DNA of 61,573 nt from contig MNCI01003411.1 in assembly GCA_015680685.1 (NCBI GenBank), positions 52,731 through 114,303 of the forward strand, in the 5' to 3' direction. This document shows positions 1-11,577 of the stretch, in pieces; the stretch's first letter is position 1; every line of letters starts with the position of its first letter. Under the pieces are notes generated by a model. It did not search any database. It worked only from the letters and a program-made list of their open reading frames with translations, and had not been told where the DNA came from. The DNA comes from Gnetum montanum (Eukaryota > Streptophyta > Gnetopsida > Gnetales > Gnetaceae). The position numbers were made by a program, and so were the translations under genes.

Positions 1-777
1 CCTTAGCCACCCAGGAGACCTGCTATGATGCCACCAATCAAAGGCACATACACGAGGGTTGAACTACACCATGGGCAAAGTTTCCGAAATGGACCATGCT
101 CTTTGGCAGTGCAACTAATCGGCCAGACTCGTGTTGGAATTCCTACATCAAGAGTGAAGGACACCATGAGCAAAGTTTCCTTAAAAAAATAAAACAAATA
201 AAAAATGAGGACCATGTTCATTGGCAGTGTAATAAGTTCTTGAGTGTGATGGGGTCCGGCAGCAATCCTCACCCTAACCTCTGTTTCCCCTTTTAAATTT
301 AAGTTTTTCAAAAAGTGAAAAAACCAAAAAAAAAAAAAAAAACCAAGGAAAAATCTGAAAGTTGTGGCTTACTATGATCTAACATGAGCTTTTGCTCCTC
401 CTCCTCATTAAGTTTTGTATAAGTCACTTGCTCAAAATAGTCTGCATACTTTTACTGTTACCCTATGAGAATATTGAGAATGAGAGCTTAAGTATATATC
501 TATATATATATATATACGTATATATATAATTACACATATATATTTGTAGATCTTAGTCAAAATATCAGTAAATTAGATTTTAATGGTTGTTTGGATGGCC
601 TATGTCGGTGTCTCTTTTGATCATTTGATTATTTTGATCATGTTTTGAACATCATAATTTATTTTTGAGTTTGCATTTCTTGTTTCATGCTGTTTTTGTT
701 TTTACCCACCATTTGCATTTTCATTTAAAATTCTCTAGTCCTTGCACTTGCATGCAATCTATAGTTTGGGGGCTAAG
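1..777 (+). mobile_element. 3' internal end of an LTR retrotransposon that starts outside the window
   Basis: This stretch has no convincing coding frame. It ends in a purine-rich tract (TTTGGGGGCTAAG, within 764-777) directly before a TG-starting LTR, as expected for a polypurine tract of a plus-strand gypsy element. A motif beginning ACCATGGGCAAAGTTTCC at 68-85 recurs at 163-180, and each copy is followed by GACCATG...TTGGCAGTG, so about 100 bp is tandemly duplicated. An A run lies near 326-342, and a TA-rich simple repeat near 493-545. The short ORFs here overlap the duplication on both strands and are not credible genes. Confidence 0.6.
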
Positions 778-951
778 TGTTGAGGCCAACTTTCACCCAT
801 GCTAGGCATGGGGCCTTGTTGAACCAATTTAATTTTAAAAAATAAAAATAAGATAAAATACAAACTTAAGGCTTTGTATGTGTTTTTTTTACATGGCAAG
901 GGTGGCAGCAATTAGGGTTAGGTTTGCACATCCTTCCTCCGCCTCCGCCGC

Positions 952-959
952 TATAAATG
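952..959 (+). promoter_or_regulatory. TATA box of the left LTR
   Basis: TATAAATG stands alone in GC-rich surroundings, with the GC-rich body of the LTR starting just downstream. The position fits a U3/R promoter in a 1.5-kb LTR. Transcription would then start near 980-990 (inference). Confidence 0.5.
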
Positions 960-1091
960 ATGGGAGTGAAGGCAGATTTTCTTCAACGGGCTTCTCTGGA
1001 GGCTGCTCCCGCAGGTAGATCTGTTCGATTTCTTTCTTCAGCGCCCAAACCCTGTGCAGGAACCGAAGCAAGTTTCCGTCCACCGCCGTAC

Positions 1092-1145
1092 GTGCAGCCA
1101 TCTGCTCGTCTGCCGCCTGTGCAGCCATCTGCTCGTCTGCCGCCC
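1092..1145 (+). repeat. 27-bp tandem repeat in the LTR body
   Basis: Two near-identical units start at 1092 and 1119 (core CAGCCATCTGCTCGTCTGCC). Weaker relatives of the CCATCTGTTCGTCCGCC theme continue to about 1310. The unit is nine codons long, which explains why the ORFs stay open across it. Confidence 0.8.
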
Positions 1146-2280
1146 GCGCTGCCGTCTGTTGGTCCGCTGCCCTCATCACCATCTGTTCGCCTGCGTTGCC
1201 CTCTCCATTTGTCCTGTCTGCGCAGATCCGGCCCTACTGCAGCACCATCTGTTCTGTCCGCCACCGCCCGCAGCACCATTTGTTCATCCGCCGCTGGTTT
1301 CCCATCGCCGCTGCGCATTCTTCTCTGCCCTGACTGCACACGAAACAACAACCTCTCTCTGTTCTTCGCCGCAACCCGTGGTATCCTGTTTTTCGCAGAC
1401 CCTCGCCCTGCCGCTAGCGATTTGCGCCACGATTAGTGAGATCTGTGTGCCCTCTGTTTTCTGAGGCCGCGTCCATAGCCGCAACAGCAGCGACAGATCC
1501 GCCGATCTTTTGCCTCGGATCTGACCTCGGCTGCCTCTCAGATCCTGCACTCCACCGCTCGAGCTCTTCTCCATCGGCACCTGCGTTGACTCCGCGCAAA
1601 TCCTGCGCCCGCTGCAATGACAGCAAAGGTGACGCATGCTTCTTGGACGTCTGTGTGCGATCTGGCCCTCCACAGGGTGGATTGGGCCCTTCTCCTCTGC
1701 CTGCGCCTACACCCGCGTGTTCCATTCTCTGCCTTTTCGCAGCCACGGTCGTGGCTGCAACGGCTACTACCCTCAGGCCGATTTCTCCCACGTCCGCAGC
1801 AGCAGCACACGCGCTTGCATTTCCCGTGATGACGGAGCTCACTATCTTCTTCCCATGGCTACACATAGACGCTGCCCAGCTGCAACACGCAGACCCTCGC
1901 CCTGCCGCTATGCCCAGGATGACTTCTGCCCCTCGCTGGATCCCGGTCCTCATTCGCTACTGCTTCAGCAACAGCGGGACATATGAAACTTGACTTTTGA
2001 ATTATTTATCATTTTATAACTGCATAAACTATTTTAAGTTTCCAAAATATTAAATTAAATCAAGTATTAAATCAAATCTAAGCTTTTATTCTGATATTCT
2101 GTTTAAAATATTATTATTGTTCGTCACATAGCCCTTTCCAGTTGAGACTATTCCCGGGTTTCCATACCCATACGGGAGGTGCCCTAGGCAATAGTCTCCT
2201 CAAACGAATTTTCACAGGTTTTGGCGGCGTGTCCAAAATTTACGCATCAACAACCACCATTTTGAGTCAAATCCAACATT

Positions 2281-2342
2281 CAGAAGAAGATCAAGAAGAA
2301 ACAGAAGAAGATCAAGAAGAAACAGAAGAAGATCAAGAATTA
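2281..2342 (+). repeat. 21-bp purine-rich tandem repeat, three units
   Basis: Units start at 2281, 2302 and 2323 (CAGAAGAAGATCAAGAAGAA). Less regular A/G-rich sequence follows to about 2480. The repeat creates a Glu/Asp/Lys-rich frame that looks like low-complexity translation, not a gene. Confidence 0.8.
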
Positions 2343-2674
2343 TGGAAAAATTTTTCTTTTGATTTCTGGAAAGATAAAGAAACGGAAGAAGATCAAGATA
2401 AAGAAACAAGAGAAAATAAAGATAAAGAAACGGTGAAAAAAAAAAAAAGAAAAAAAAAAGACAAGAAAAAAGCAAAAAAACAAAATATAGAATGGGTTGA
2501 CTTATAGTGTGACTTGAATCCCATATAGGTTTTATGGAAAATCTCCATTCATCCCTTGCCGTATAAGGGTGACTTTTACTTTATTGGATTGTTTTTCTCG
2601 TTGAAAAATCACCCAGCGCATAAAGTATTTTATATTTATCCAATAAAAGGAAGGAAAAACAAGACACAATTGGG

Positions 2675-3537
2675 GAATCATATAGATTCTATAACTCTAC
2701 GGCTGCAGCGACCCACAGGCTGGTCTTGTCATGAATTTGTTCTTCTTCTCGTGTTTGAGTACATTTGCAACGGCACCTTGGCAGAGCATTTGTACGGCTC
2801 GACAAGAGCGGAGATGAAGCTGAGGTGGCACGACAGAATGCGGATCGCTCTTCAAATTGCAGAAGCATTGACATTTCTGCATTGCATGAATCCGCCTCTG
2901 CTGCACAGGGATGCGAAATCGTCCAACATATTGCTGGACAGTCACATGGATGCCAAATGCTGACTTCGGCATTTGCAGAGCCATTGGCACCGAACCTACC
3001 CATGTGACCACGGCTCCAAAGGGGACTCCGGGGTACCTTGATCCTCACTACTTCCAGTGCTTTCAGTTCACATGTAAATCCGATGTTTACAGTTTCGGCG
3101 TGGTGCTGTTTGAGATTGTGTCGGGTCTAAAAGCTGTAGATTTGAGTCGAAGTCCTGAGCAAATCAATTTGGTGGCCTTTGCAAAATCCAAGTATCTCAA
3201 CGGAGGTTACCTTGCGCTGAAGGATCTGATGGATCCTCATATCCTCTTCGCAGAAATGGAAATGCAGAGGGATTTTGAGATTCAAACAATGGCGACGCAG
3301 GTTGCTTTGTTCTTGGCCTGTAAATGTGTTACCTCGGATCCAGATCAGAGGCCTTCAATGACACAAGTCGCAAATTTGCTCCAACTGTGGATTTGCCGGG
3401 GTCACAATTCGTTGACGGAATCGCTGGTGTCCATTCCTTGTTTCAACGTTGAAAGACGAGCAATGTTGACGAACAGACAGCGCGTCTGCACTCTCTCTGC
3501 ACTTGATTTTGTTCAATTCCATATGGAACGATTTTAA
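2675..3537 (+). pseudogene. Receptor-like kinase pseudogene, kinase domain C-terminal part (WAK-like / LRK10L type)
   Basis: Translation gives most of the kinase domain in pieces. An N-H..L-Y-G-C segment lies near 2675-2710, followed by the hinge-like LLLVFEYICNGTLAEHL, then LLHRDAKSSNILLD (HRD catalytic loop), DFG at 2962-2970, the activation segment with GTPGYLDP, KSDVYSFGVVLFEI, and RPSMTQVANLL near the end. This order and wording are typical of WAK-like/LRK10L plant kinases. The Gly-rich loop, the catalytic Lys and the extracellular part are absent. Two frame breaks are visible: one near 2695-2735, and a missing base just before DFG (about 2955-2961). The last frame runs to TAA at 3535-3537 with about 45 extra residues past the domain. 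It cannot make a full kinase. It is probably an old 3' exon fragment. Confidence 0.85.
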
Positions 3538-3731
3538 TTCTTGCGAAATTTCCACTTTCCTTAGTCTCGTTCCTAAATGCACATTGGAGCATGGTAGGAT
3601 ATTGCCTCTTTTTGTGGGTGTTTAGAACCCTAATATGTGCATCGTCAGAATTTGCTTTTTTTGGGTGTTTAAAATCCTAAATAATTGAAACATATATACA
3701 CTTCAAGTTTATAACTATATGCTAATTAGTA

Positions 3732-3833
3732 AAATTGAACCTGTGACTTGAGGTTACCACTATGTATGAGATTCTACAATAAGAGGACTCCATTGTAGTG
3801 ACTACACTAACAAGGACAAGTAGGAATTGAACC
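3732..3833 (-). repeat. Possible tRNA-derived SINE-like fragment
   Basis: Read on the minus strand, GGTTCAATTCC (complement of 3823-3833) matches the Pol III B-box consensus. A second partial match lies at the complement of 3732-3742. I found no clear A box or tail. It may be chance. Confidence 0.2.
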
Positions 3834-4527
3834 CATAACTTTCAAATTAGAAGATGAATGTCTTGATTACTACCCTACATACTTAAATGTGAGTACTTTT
3901 TGTCTTCAACCCTGAATTGTATTTCTACCATTACTTATTTTCTTGATTCAATAATGTCAGGCTCATATATATCTCTTTGACTTGTCTCTCACAAGGTAGA
4001 CATGGTCACTCTAGGTTTATTAGGCTTAAAATACCAAAAGCTGTATGGCTTGGATTAAGTGACTGACTCACTTAAGAAAGTTCCATATTAATTATGTATC
4101 CAAAAGTATAATAATAATATTAACTTTTAGAATGTAACTTTAAAAATAATATTAAATTTTATTTTTTAATATTTTAGCATAAGCAATCATTTTATTTATG
4201 TTTAATCGTCTTGGTCGATGGCAGAATGTGTCTTTCAGCAAAAATGCTTTACCTTATATGTATATTTTGCCTGGGTTGACCTTGAATCGTCCTCTTGCCT
4301 TGCAACCTATGCGCGGGAGATTTGCCATTCTAGATCAACGTTGGATTCGGAACACCTACAGAAGCACAATAAATTTGCAGCGAGTACATAGTTCATAATT
4401 TCCAATGAAATTTTATCTGTATCTGTACGTTACATTGAAATAGTCGCCTTGCCTTTCCTTGCCTTGTATTATTCTTGCCTTGTTCTCGGTGTCTGCATTG
4501 TGCATTAAAATCTTACCTATCTTCTTC

Positions 4528-5324
4528 CACTCTGAATCTTACCAGAAACTTCACTCTGAATCTTACCAGAGACTTCATTTCATTGAGTGGCCAGCAAGCA
4601 AGCAAGCAATCAAGATTCATGGCATCGGCTTGATACAGACCACATGGCATCGGCTTGATACAGACCACAGAAAACAAGGGAGTACGAATGAATAAACAAA
4701 CACACGGAAATCAGGGCTACTTTGGTAACCGAAGGCCGAAGGGCCAAGTTTGGGTCATGTGGAAAGTTTGGGTCATGTGGAAATCAAGTTTGAGACGGGG
4801 CGGGCGAGGTAAACAATGCATATGAATGGATTGGCCTTTGGGAGCGTCAAGTTCCGCCAGGACTCACACATTCAGGCGTGTTTATTGGTCATTGCTGGTT
4901 TTTTCTCTTTAATTCATCTCTAATTCATCTCTGCTGAAAAAAGAAAAAAGAAAACAGAGTCATCGTCATGAACATGATGACGGATGGATGCTTGTTCAAC
5001 ATTTTTTAAAAATCTGTTTATGAGCCAACGAAGCACACCAGCACATGGCGAATGGCCATATACAAGTTCATGGCACTCTGTTTTTACTTTTCCCTTCATC
5101 ATGACCAGTGCCGATTCCCCAGCGTCCCGAAAGGTTTTAGTAGGTGAGGTGAGTTACTGGGCTATTCTTAGTTTAGTTAAATTGTATCTTCTTATAATGT
5201 GGTCGTCTTCAACATGGCCCTATGGCGCTACTCACAAGTCATGGTGAACAAAAGTATTAGCACACGGTGATTTGTTATAAATTTGGTAAAAGTATTAGCA
5301 CACATGATTTGTTATAAATTTGGT
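4528..5324. repeat. Cluster of five short tandem duplications
   Basis: Five side-by-side direct duplications occur within 800 bp. They are 24 bp (4528-4551/4552-4575), 25 bp exact (4619-4643/4644-4668), 18 bp (4746-4763/4764-4781), 11 bp (4910-4920/4921-4931) and 37-38 bp (5250-5287/5288-5324). No coding frame or named element explains them. The rest of 3540-5330 is unremarkable intergenic sequence. Confidence 0.85.
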
Positions 5325-6230
5325 TGAGGCTTGATGCTTAATTTCATTTTTGAAAAGACTAGATTGAGTAACAAAAATGTTTCATTTTATTGCTGTCATT
5401 AGGTTGTTGCAGAAATTATATGCTTGGCCAGATTATGGCTCTTGAGTAAGGAAATGGATTGGATGCCCTCCATACCTTTGCAAATTTTCTTGCTTCAATT
5501 TAATGGTGCTATTGCAATCTTCTGTGCAATTTTTAAGCATTAACAATATTTTAGATTTACATTGTACTTGTTCTATATTCTACAATGGTTTTTTATGATA
5601 TATGAGATTTAATTTTTTTAAAAAACTAATATATTTAAATTTTCTCTATCATGTCCCCACCTACAAACCTGTCCCCACTTTTTCTTGAAGCACACATACC
5701 CAAACATGTTCAAAATCATGAATCCTCAATTCTTGGCTTCCATGAATCAGATTCTTTTGATGCATAGCTTGTAACATAGCAAACTCCACATGTAGTTGCT
5801 TTTAAATAACCACAGTTCCTCTTCTTCCTCCTATCAATTTGTATGGCCGCGTAATTATGTGGACATTGTAATTTGAAAATAAAGCCTTGTAATATAGCAT
5901 ATCCTAAAAATAAAATATCAGGTTCTTTTTTTTAAATGTGGAATAAAATAAAAACAAACCATACATAATGGGAGACAAAAACTGAAAATGGCATTCTCCA
6001 TTCCATGTTATATAGGTTGAGCACTCTTAGATTCCCTTTTTAATTAAGTTTATGTATAATTATTTTCATAAGCAACATTATGTGTTTAACATACTCTAAA
6101 TTTTAGAACAATGTTTTGATTTTTTTAGTTTATAAGTCAATGTAGAGAAAATAAAAATGATTATATGAAAAACAAAAAATACACATGCACTTTTAAATTT
6201 GGTGATCAAAATGTACAAATTATAGGATCT
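5325..6230. other. AT-rich intergenic stretch, nothing recognised
   Basis: No ORF of note, no repeat structure and no domain similarity was recognised on either strand. It may be heavily decayed repeat sequence. Confidence 0.6.
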
Positions 6231-7400
6231 TAAATACTTGGGTTTTCAATATGTGAATAATTATAGATGGGATAGATGCATTGAAAGTGAAAATAAAGCT
6301 TTATTATATCCAAAGACCAATAGGATCTATTGGATAGATATTAAGCACCAATGGGGTAACAAAAAACAAATCATATAGGTTTTTTGCCACCATATTATAA
6401 TGCTATAAAAAATGGGTAGTCATAACATAGAAAAGAAATACATACAACTCATTCTTAAGGGCTTCTGACCCACACAGTCTAGATGTGTGCTTTTATCAAG
6501 GAGTTGAATCCATCTTTCACTTCTAATTCTAAAATGATACAAACTTAAGCAAAGCATGCTAATAGCACTTTTGGATAGTTGATTGGAATAACATTTGAGA
6601 GATAGCGAGCTTCTACATATAATGTGACATAAATAAAATTGTTTCTTGTCTTCTACATTACGCCAAAATTGTATTAAAACCTACTACTTAACTAACTACC
6701 AAATATGCTTAGAATTTTATTGCACTTCTTTCCAAGAAATATTCCATTTTCTCAACCATTGCATTTCCTAAAGATACCAACCATGGTCTCGTGAATCCTC
6801 AAAAACTACTTTAGAGAATTTTTCTTACCTTGAGATATGTAAGTTATGAGTGTATATAATGATTTGACACAAGGCTTCTACTTCTAAAGATAATAAATCA
6901 CATTGACATAATAATATTAACTAAGGTATTTGCATATTTACCTTTCAATATCCCTCCAAATTTTAGCACTAACATCTATACAATATAGTAGGATAGATGA
7001 TAGTCTAAAAATTTTGGTTGTTGACCTTCCAAGACTATAGTCCTAAATCCTTACACTTGTTTTCGAAAGCATACAAAACCTTAAAACCTTCTTCTATTCT
7101 TTCTTTTGTGCACTTCCCCTACTTATAATTGTCCATATAAATGAGAACCAAATATTTAAAAGAATATACTATTTGCATATTGGTCCCCCATAAGATGGAA
7201 GTTATAATAGCTATTTTTTATATAATAAACAATCAATTTGGTTTTATCCACCAAATGTGTGACAATAATTTTCTAAAATTTACAACAAATTCTACGTACC
7301 TTCCACGATAGTAGAGATTAAGGTAGCATCATCTACATATAAAAGAAGATTCATTCTTTGGGATCTAATTCTTATAGCATGTGATAAGGAAGAATTTTGA
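6230..7400 (-). mobile_element. Degenerate LINE (non-LTR retrotransposon) RT and C-terminal fragment
   Basis: The minus strand, read in shifting frames, gives LLLYVDDATLI (RT catalytic box, complement of about 7325-7350). Then come EGT-NLL-ILENYC and VDKTKLIVYY, the segment after the box in LINE RTs. Further on are FKYLVLIYMDNYK, a Cys, and R-EEGFKVLYAFENKC, then TIIYPTILY. Later, near 6500-6560, there is SLYHFRIRSERW, like the RT tail before the Cys-rich end. This order is typical of a plant LINE clade. The frame changes several times and stops are common. The 5' part, the endonuclease and a 3' tail were not found. Confidence 0.55.
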
Positions 7401-7561
7401 CCTCCTTATATATTATTTTATTATTTAAGTTCTCTTTATTCTTAATATAGAATTAAGACAAATTAATGATTTCCTAACTAATGTAGGAGGAAAATGTGGA
7501 CTTTTATCCATCTTAGCATGTGACCAATGGAGGGGACATCATACTATTTTTATTTTATCTT

Positions 7562-8387
7562 TGATGCGACATGATATCGCATGGGCCGTGATATCGTGTA
7601 CGCGATATCGCATCCACTGCAATATCGCATCCCACGCGATATCGCGGTGTGCCGTAAAGCCTATAAATAAGAGGCGGCTCTTCCTTGTTTTCCACCCTAG
7701 GCTTAGACCGTAGTGAAACTTTAGCAGTTTGATCCCTCCAAAGATATAATATTTTCCATGTGCCCACAGTAGGAACTCCAAAGTAAACGAATCTTTATTC
7801 GAGTAGATATTGTACTTGAACACATATTTGTGTACGGAAATAAAGATGAACTTTTTGGATAAACCTTGCAGTGCATAGAATAGGCTAATTAGGAATTTTA
7901 TTTATTGTTATTTACTGTTTTCCATTTAAATGCTTCATTAGGAATTAAATCTTTCTCAACCCTTCTCTCCTAGTTAAGTGCCTCAGTACGACCGCTTGGA
8001 GCATGTGCATTATGCATGGTGATCCCAGCAACGACTAGCGTTTGGTAACCACAGTTGCATTGGTTTAGGGTGTGAATGGTAAGTGGGAACAGATGCTGAC
8101 GCTAGGTAATTAAGACTTAGTTAGTTAGTTAGAGTTAGTAATTAGTCTCTTCAACCCTTCACCTTTCATCATAGGAGATAAAATAGAAAAAGCTATAAAA
8201 ATCATATACCTCAGACTTACTTAATCATACACCGTGACAAATACAAGTAAATCTGGGAAGACAATGAATAATTAACCTTAAGTGTTTCATGAGGCATGTA
8301 GGCACTTAGTCTGCGGAGTTTGACCGGATCGCGCATGTTACACTCGTATTCGTATGGTTGAGTGTAGGGATACCTCGCCACTAATCA
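7562..8387 (+). repeat. 5' LTR of element S (826 bp)
   Basis: It starts TGATG and ends AATCA. The U3 holds a tight set of GATATC-centred palindromes (GATATC at 7573, 7590, 7604 and 7638, and an AATATC near 7621) just before a TATA box at 7662. The R/U5 part resembles that of the M/P LTRs (GGAAATAAAGAT and GATAAACCTTGCA motifs). The U3 does not. Confidence 0.92.
7662..7669 (+). promoter_or_regulatory. TATA box of element S 5' LTR
   Basis: TATAAATA lies about 20 bp after the last GATATC palindrome. The counterpart in the 3' LTR is at 13925-13932. Confidence 0.7.
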
Positions 8388-8388
8388 T

Positions 8389-8406
8389 TGGTGCCGCTGC
8401 TGGGGA
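8389..8406 (+). promoter_or_regulatory. Primer binding site of element S
   Basis: TGGTGCCGCTGCTGGGGA starts one base after the LTR. It is close to the form complementary to the 3' end of plant tRNA-Asp, which Athila-type elements use (family knowledge). The same site in decayed form follows the LTRs of M and P. Confidence 0.8.
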
Positions 8407-8529
8407 CTAAGTGTTTGTGCGCTAAGTAGAACATAGGAAATCACTCACATCGTTGGGAGCGTAAACGAAATTTAAGGTTAATTAAATGCAAAATTATATA
8501 ATGGTTAAATAGCATACCGAATAATAAAC

Positions 8530-10860
8530 ATGTCTTATTGTTCGAACAAGGGCAATTCACCACCTAGGGATAATACAAAGAACAGTTGGCAATCTAAAAC
8601 ACATAACCTAAATCCGCCAGTTCCTCAACAATATAGGGTGACATATACTCATCCTAATGAGTATATACCCAATTTTACTTTTATCCTCCATTAGGATGAA
8701 CAAATGCACTCGAGAGACTTGCAAGGTAACATAGTGTTACCTCCAGATTGTGCAGTCCCCAACATGCTCCTCCGTGCTTTGCCAAAAATCGGCATGACTT
8801 AGCTCTATGCTAAATATGTTGCGAAAAACTTTGACATGAGGGATTACCATCCCATAGCTTTACAATGTATGACGGACTCAAGGTAGGAGAGCCAACATAC
8901 ACTGTTGAAGGACAAAGAGGTCCCGCACATCCTAAGTAAAATAGGAGATGGTGAACCACTCATAATGGGTTCTCTATCGAAAGATGTTTCCCCTCCTAAC
9001 GATAGTGAGGAGGTGGGGTATCAGAACCTACGATCCATGATACACAACCCTGGTTCTGATCCTCGTGAACACTAGTTGTTCACTAAGGGAATAACAACAC
9101 ATGACAAGGACGGGCACTCATATCGTCATCATGATCAGGGCCGAAGCCACAGAACAGAAGGTAGGAAACATCATCATGATGATGGTTCTCCTTCTTCTTC
9201 CTCTTCTTCACATCATTCACCCTCTCCTTCCACATCTGGGCGCAGTCATAGAGAGCATAATGGTGAGGATAGAGGTAGACAAAATGAGAGACCTCAACAA
9301 GAGAGTTGAGAGAGAGGAAAAGGGCATGAACGAAAGAAAAGTAGGGAACAATGCAGACATCATAGATATCATGAAAGAGATGATCATGATGAACCCCTAC
9401 TTGCCACTCAAAGTATGCTCGATATAACGGAGGTAGTGAGAATACCAGCAAGGCATTTAAAAGATAGTCAGATCAAGCGCTTGGACATGAACAATATCCC
9501 ACGATTCAAAGGGGGATGCAACACGAATTCGCAAAATCATTTACAGGCATTTCATGATGTCTGTGCCTTGGAAAACATAGAAAATGACTAGTAGAAATTG
9601 AAGTTGTTTCCCAGGACACTAATCAAGGAAGCAGAGAGTTGGTACCGGTCCTTAGAACTGGAAACCATTGGGAGGTGGAGTATGATGTTAGAACTCTTCA
9701 ACGATAAGTATTAGACATACTCCAGAGTGTCTAATTTGCATTAGCTGATCCAAGGATGGAAGCAAGGTACTCATGAACCCTTGGATGCTACCATGGGCCA
9801 CTACTATGCATTGCTACATTGTTGCCTAGGCCATGGTATCAACTAGGAGAACCCTTGGGACTTATGCCCAAGGGAGACTATTAGAACTTAGATCCCGTGA
9901 AGTTCATCGCTTGTTGGAGCAAGTAGCCAAAGAAGAAGGGGAGCTACAAAAGCAGGAAAGTGTGGAAGAATATAACCATGATCCCTCTCTTCGAGAGAAG
10001 GAAGTGAGATTTTGTCATGAAGAGGATGAGTCACCACTTGAAGAGTTGGTGAACAGAAAAACTTTTCCGCTTTAGAAGCTAACAACAGAAGTAGCGGCTA
10101 AGGTAGATCAAATACAGGACTCCTTGGATAGTAGACTTGAACTTGTACTGAAAATTGTAGAGGAGTCTAAGGAGGAATGAAGTAGTGGAAAAGATAAGAC
10201 AAAGTAGAGAGATTCAGGCCCTGCACGTGATAAGGGTAAGGGAAAAATAACTATCTCCGATGAGGTTGTCGATGCAGACATAGACGATGACGGTGGATGT
10301 GAGATTAGCCACTATGACCATCCTAAGGGATGTTGTTCAATCATCTCACATATATAAGATTTTGGTGTGTATGCACTTAACCTAAGACTCAATAGATGGT
10401 AGACATCCCATAGGTTTCCTTATCCCCAAGATAACCCAAGGTAGTTCCACCAACAATTGACGTACTATCCAAGTGGAAGTCCACCACAATCCATCGGACA
10501 ACATCAGTAGTGGAAATACCCACAGTCATGGGGGATGCCACCACCTAAACAGCAGTACCCTTACTGGCAGCCCGATCCTTATGGATATTACGTGCAGTAG
10601 ATGATTTTTCCAAATGACTCCATGGGTCACATGACTCCCCAACATGACTACCAAGTTCGGGAGTACTTTAGAAGAACTCCTTCTCCTCCGGGAGACACTC
10701 CATACCCATACCATCCTCCTAATCCATCCACACCTCTTCCACCGGTAGTTCCCATAACACCTCCTACTCCAAAAATGCAAGGGGAACTCCCTACTCAACC
10801 GCAGCAACACAATGCTATGAGAGTCGTAAACATTCAACTTGCTGCTGGTTTTGAAAACGG
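8530..10860 (+). pseudogene. gag of element S (broken)
   Basis: The start ATG at 8530 is chosen because M and P open with similar residues at the same distance from the PBS. The frame runs through YTHPNEY, then a His/Ser/Arg-rich hinge (about 9080-9300). The capsid-like core follows (about 9430-9830), with RLDMNNIPRFKGG, LQAFHDVC and SWYRSLELETIGRWS. It matches P closely. After several stops there is a Cys/His-like segment, C-ISHYDHPKGCC (near 10300). A Pro/Gln-rich tail follows (10440-10860, e.g. PYPYHPPNPSTPLPP). Most stops are TAG or TGA where Gln or Arg is expected from M and P. The frame also shifts near the hinge. Confidence 0.75.
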
Positions 10861-10989
10861 TAAAAAGAGAAGACCTTTCTTTAGAACCAAAAGCTCAAAC
10901 AAGCTCTCACAACAACAAGCGGTTGAGTATGTGATCACTCCTCCAACACACAAGGCTTCAGGGCTTCCTTCAGTCCAAAATCAGAGCTT

Positions 10990-11577
10990 AACACATACGG
11001 TTATGTTAACATATACTGTAATTGACTGGATCAAGGTAGGCCACCTTCTCAGGACACTAGCTGACCCTAGGAGTCCCTTAATTTATCTCCAAGTCACTGG
11101 AAATGAGCCTCAAAGGCTCTTCTTGACTCAGGTTTTGGAGTCAACTTAATTTCATGAGAAATGTATCAAGCCTGGAACCTTCCCCAACTTAAGAAGAGCA
11201 ACATCCAACTAGAGCTAGCAGACCAGTCCATCACCATTCCCTTGGGATTGGTAGAGGACATCGTTATCACTATGTGTGGTTGGTCCTACCCAGCTGATTT
11301 CTAGGTGATTGAACTCAACAACAACGAAGGAAACTTCCCAATTATAATGGGAAGGGCATGGCTGAGTACAGTAGATGCATGCCTAGAAATTCGTGATCTT
11401 TCCTTGGAAATCTCTAAGGTAAAAATTTATGGAAAGATCGAGAAGAGGAAAGTTCCATGCATCACATATAGTGATTCATCGAGTGATGACATGGAGGAAT
11501 GCACAACAACTCCTCCATGGAACAGGTGTGCCCTTGATACTATGAGACAAAGATGCTTGTATGTAGCAACCACATAG
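10990..11577 (+). pseudogene. Retroviral-type aspartic protease of element S (broken)
   Basis: The active-site region LDSGFGVNLIS is encoded near 11125-11155, in a different frame from the segment before it (PLIYLQVTGNEPQRLF). It is followed by NIQLELADQSITIPLGLVEDIV and then IIMGRAWLSTVDACLEIRDLSLEISK (11305-11420), the conserved C-terminal flap/GRAWL region shared with P and M. The last frame ends at TAG 11575-11577. No RT sequence follows. Confidence 0.7.

Larger units (their letters stand above)
778..2252 (+). repeat. 3' LTR (about 1475 bp) of the left-hand element, with a GC-rich body
   Basis: The segment starts TGTTGA and ends TCAACA, a 6-bp inverted terminal pair, right after a polypurine-like tract. 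A TATA box (TATAAATG, 952-959) lies about 175 bp in. From about 900 to 1990 the sequence is strongly GC- and CpG-rich, unlike anything else in the window. It carries a 27-bp tandem repeat and a 23-bp direct repeat. Several overlapping frames stay open here because the composition avoids stops. I do not read them as protein genes. No second copy is in the window, so the ends rest on the terminal motif and the tract only. A solo LTR is possible. Confidence 0.55.

Noticed and set aside
1436-1993. ORF of 185 codons in the GC-rich region
   Set aside because: Several frames on both strands are open at once, with repeats and no domain. The openness comes from composition.
2142-2507. Acidic/Lys-rich ORF of 121 codons
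   Set aside because: It starts inside the LTR and is made of the 21-bp purine repeat and poly-A-like sequence.
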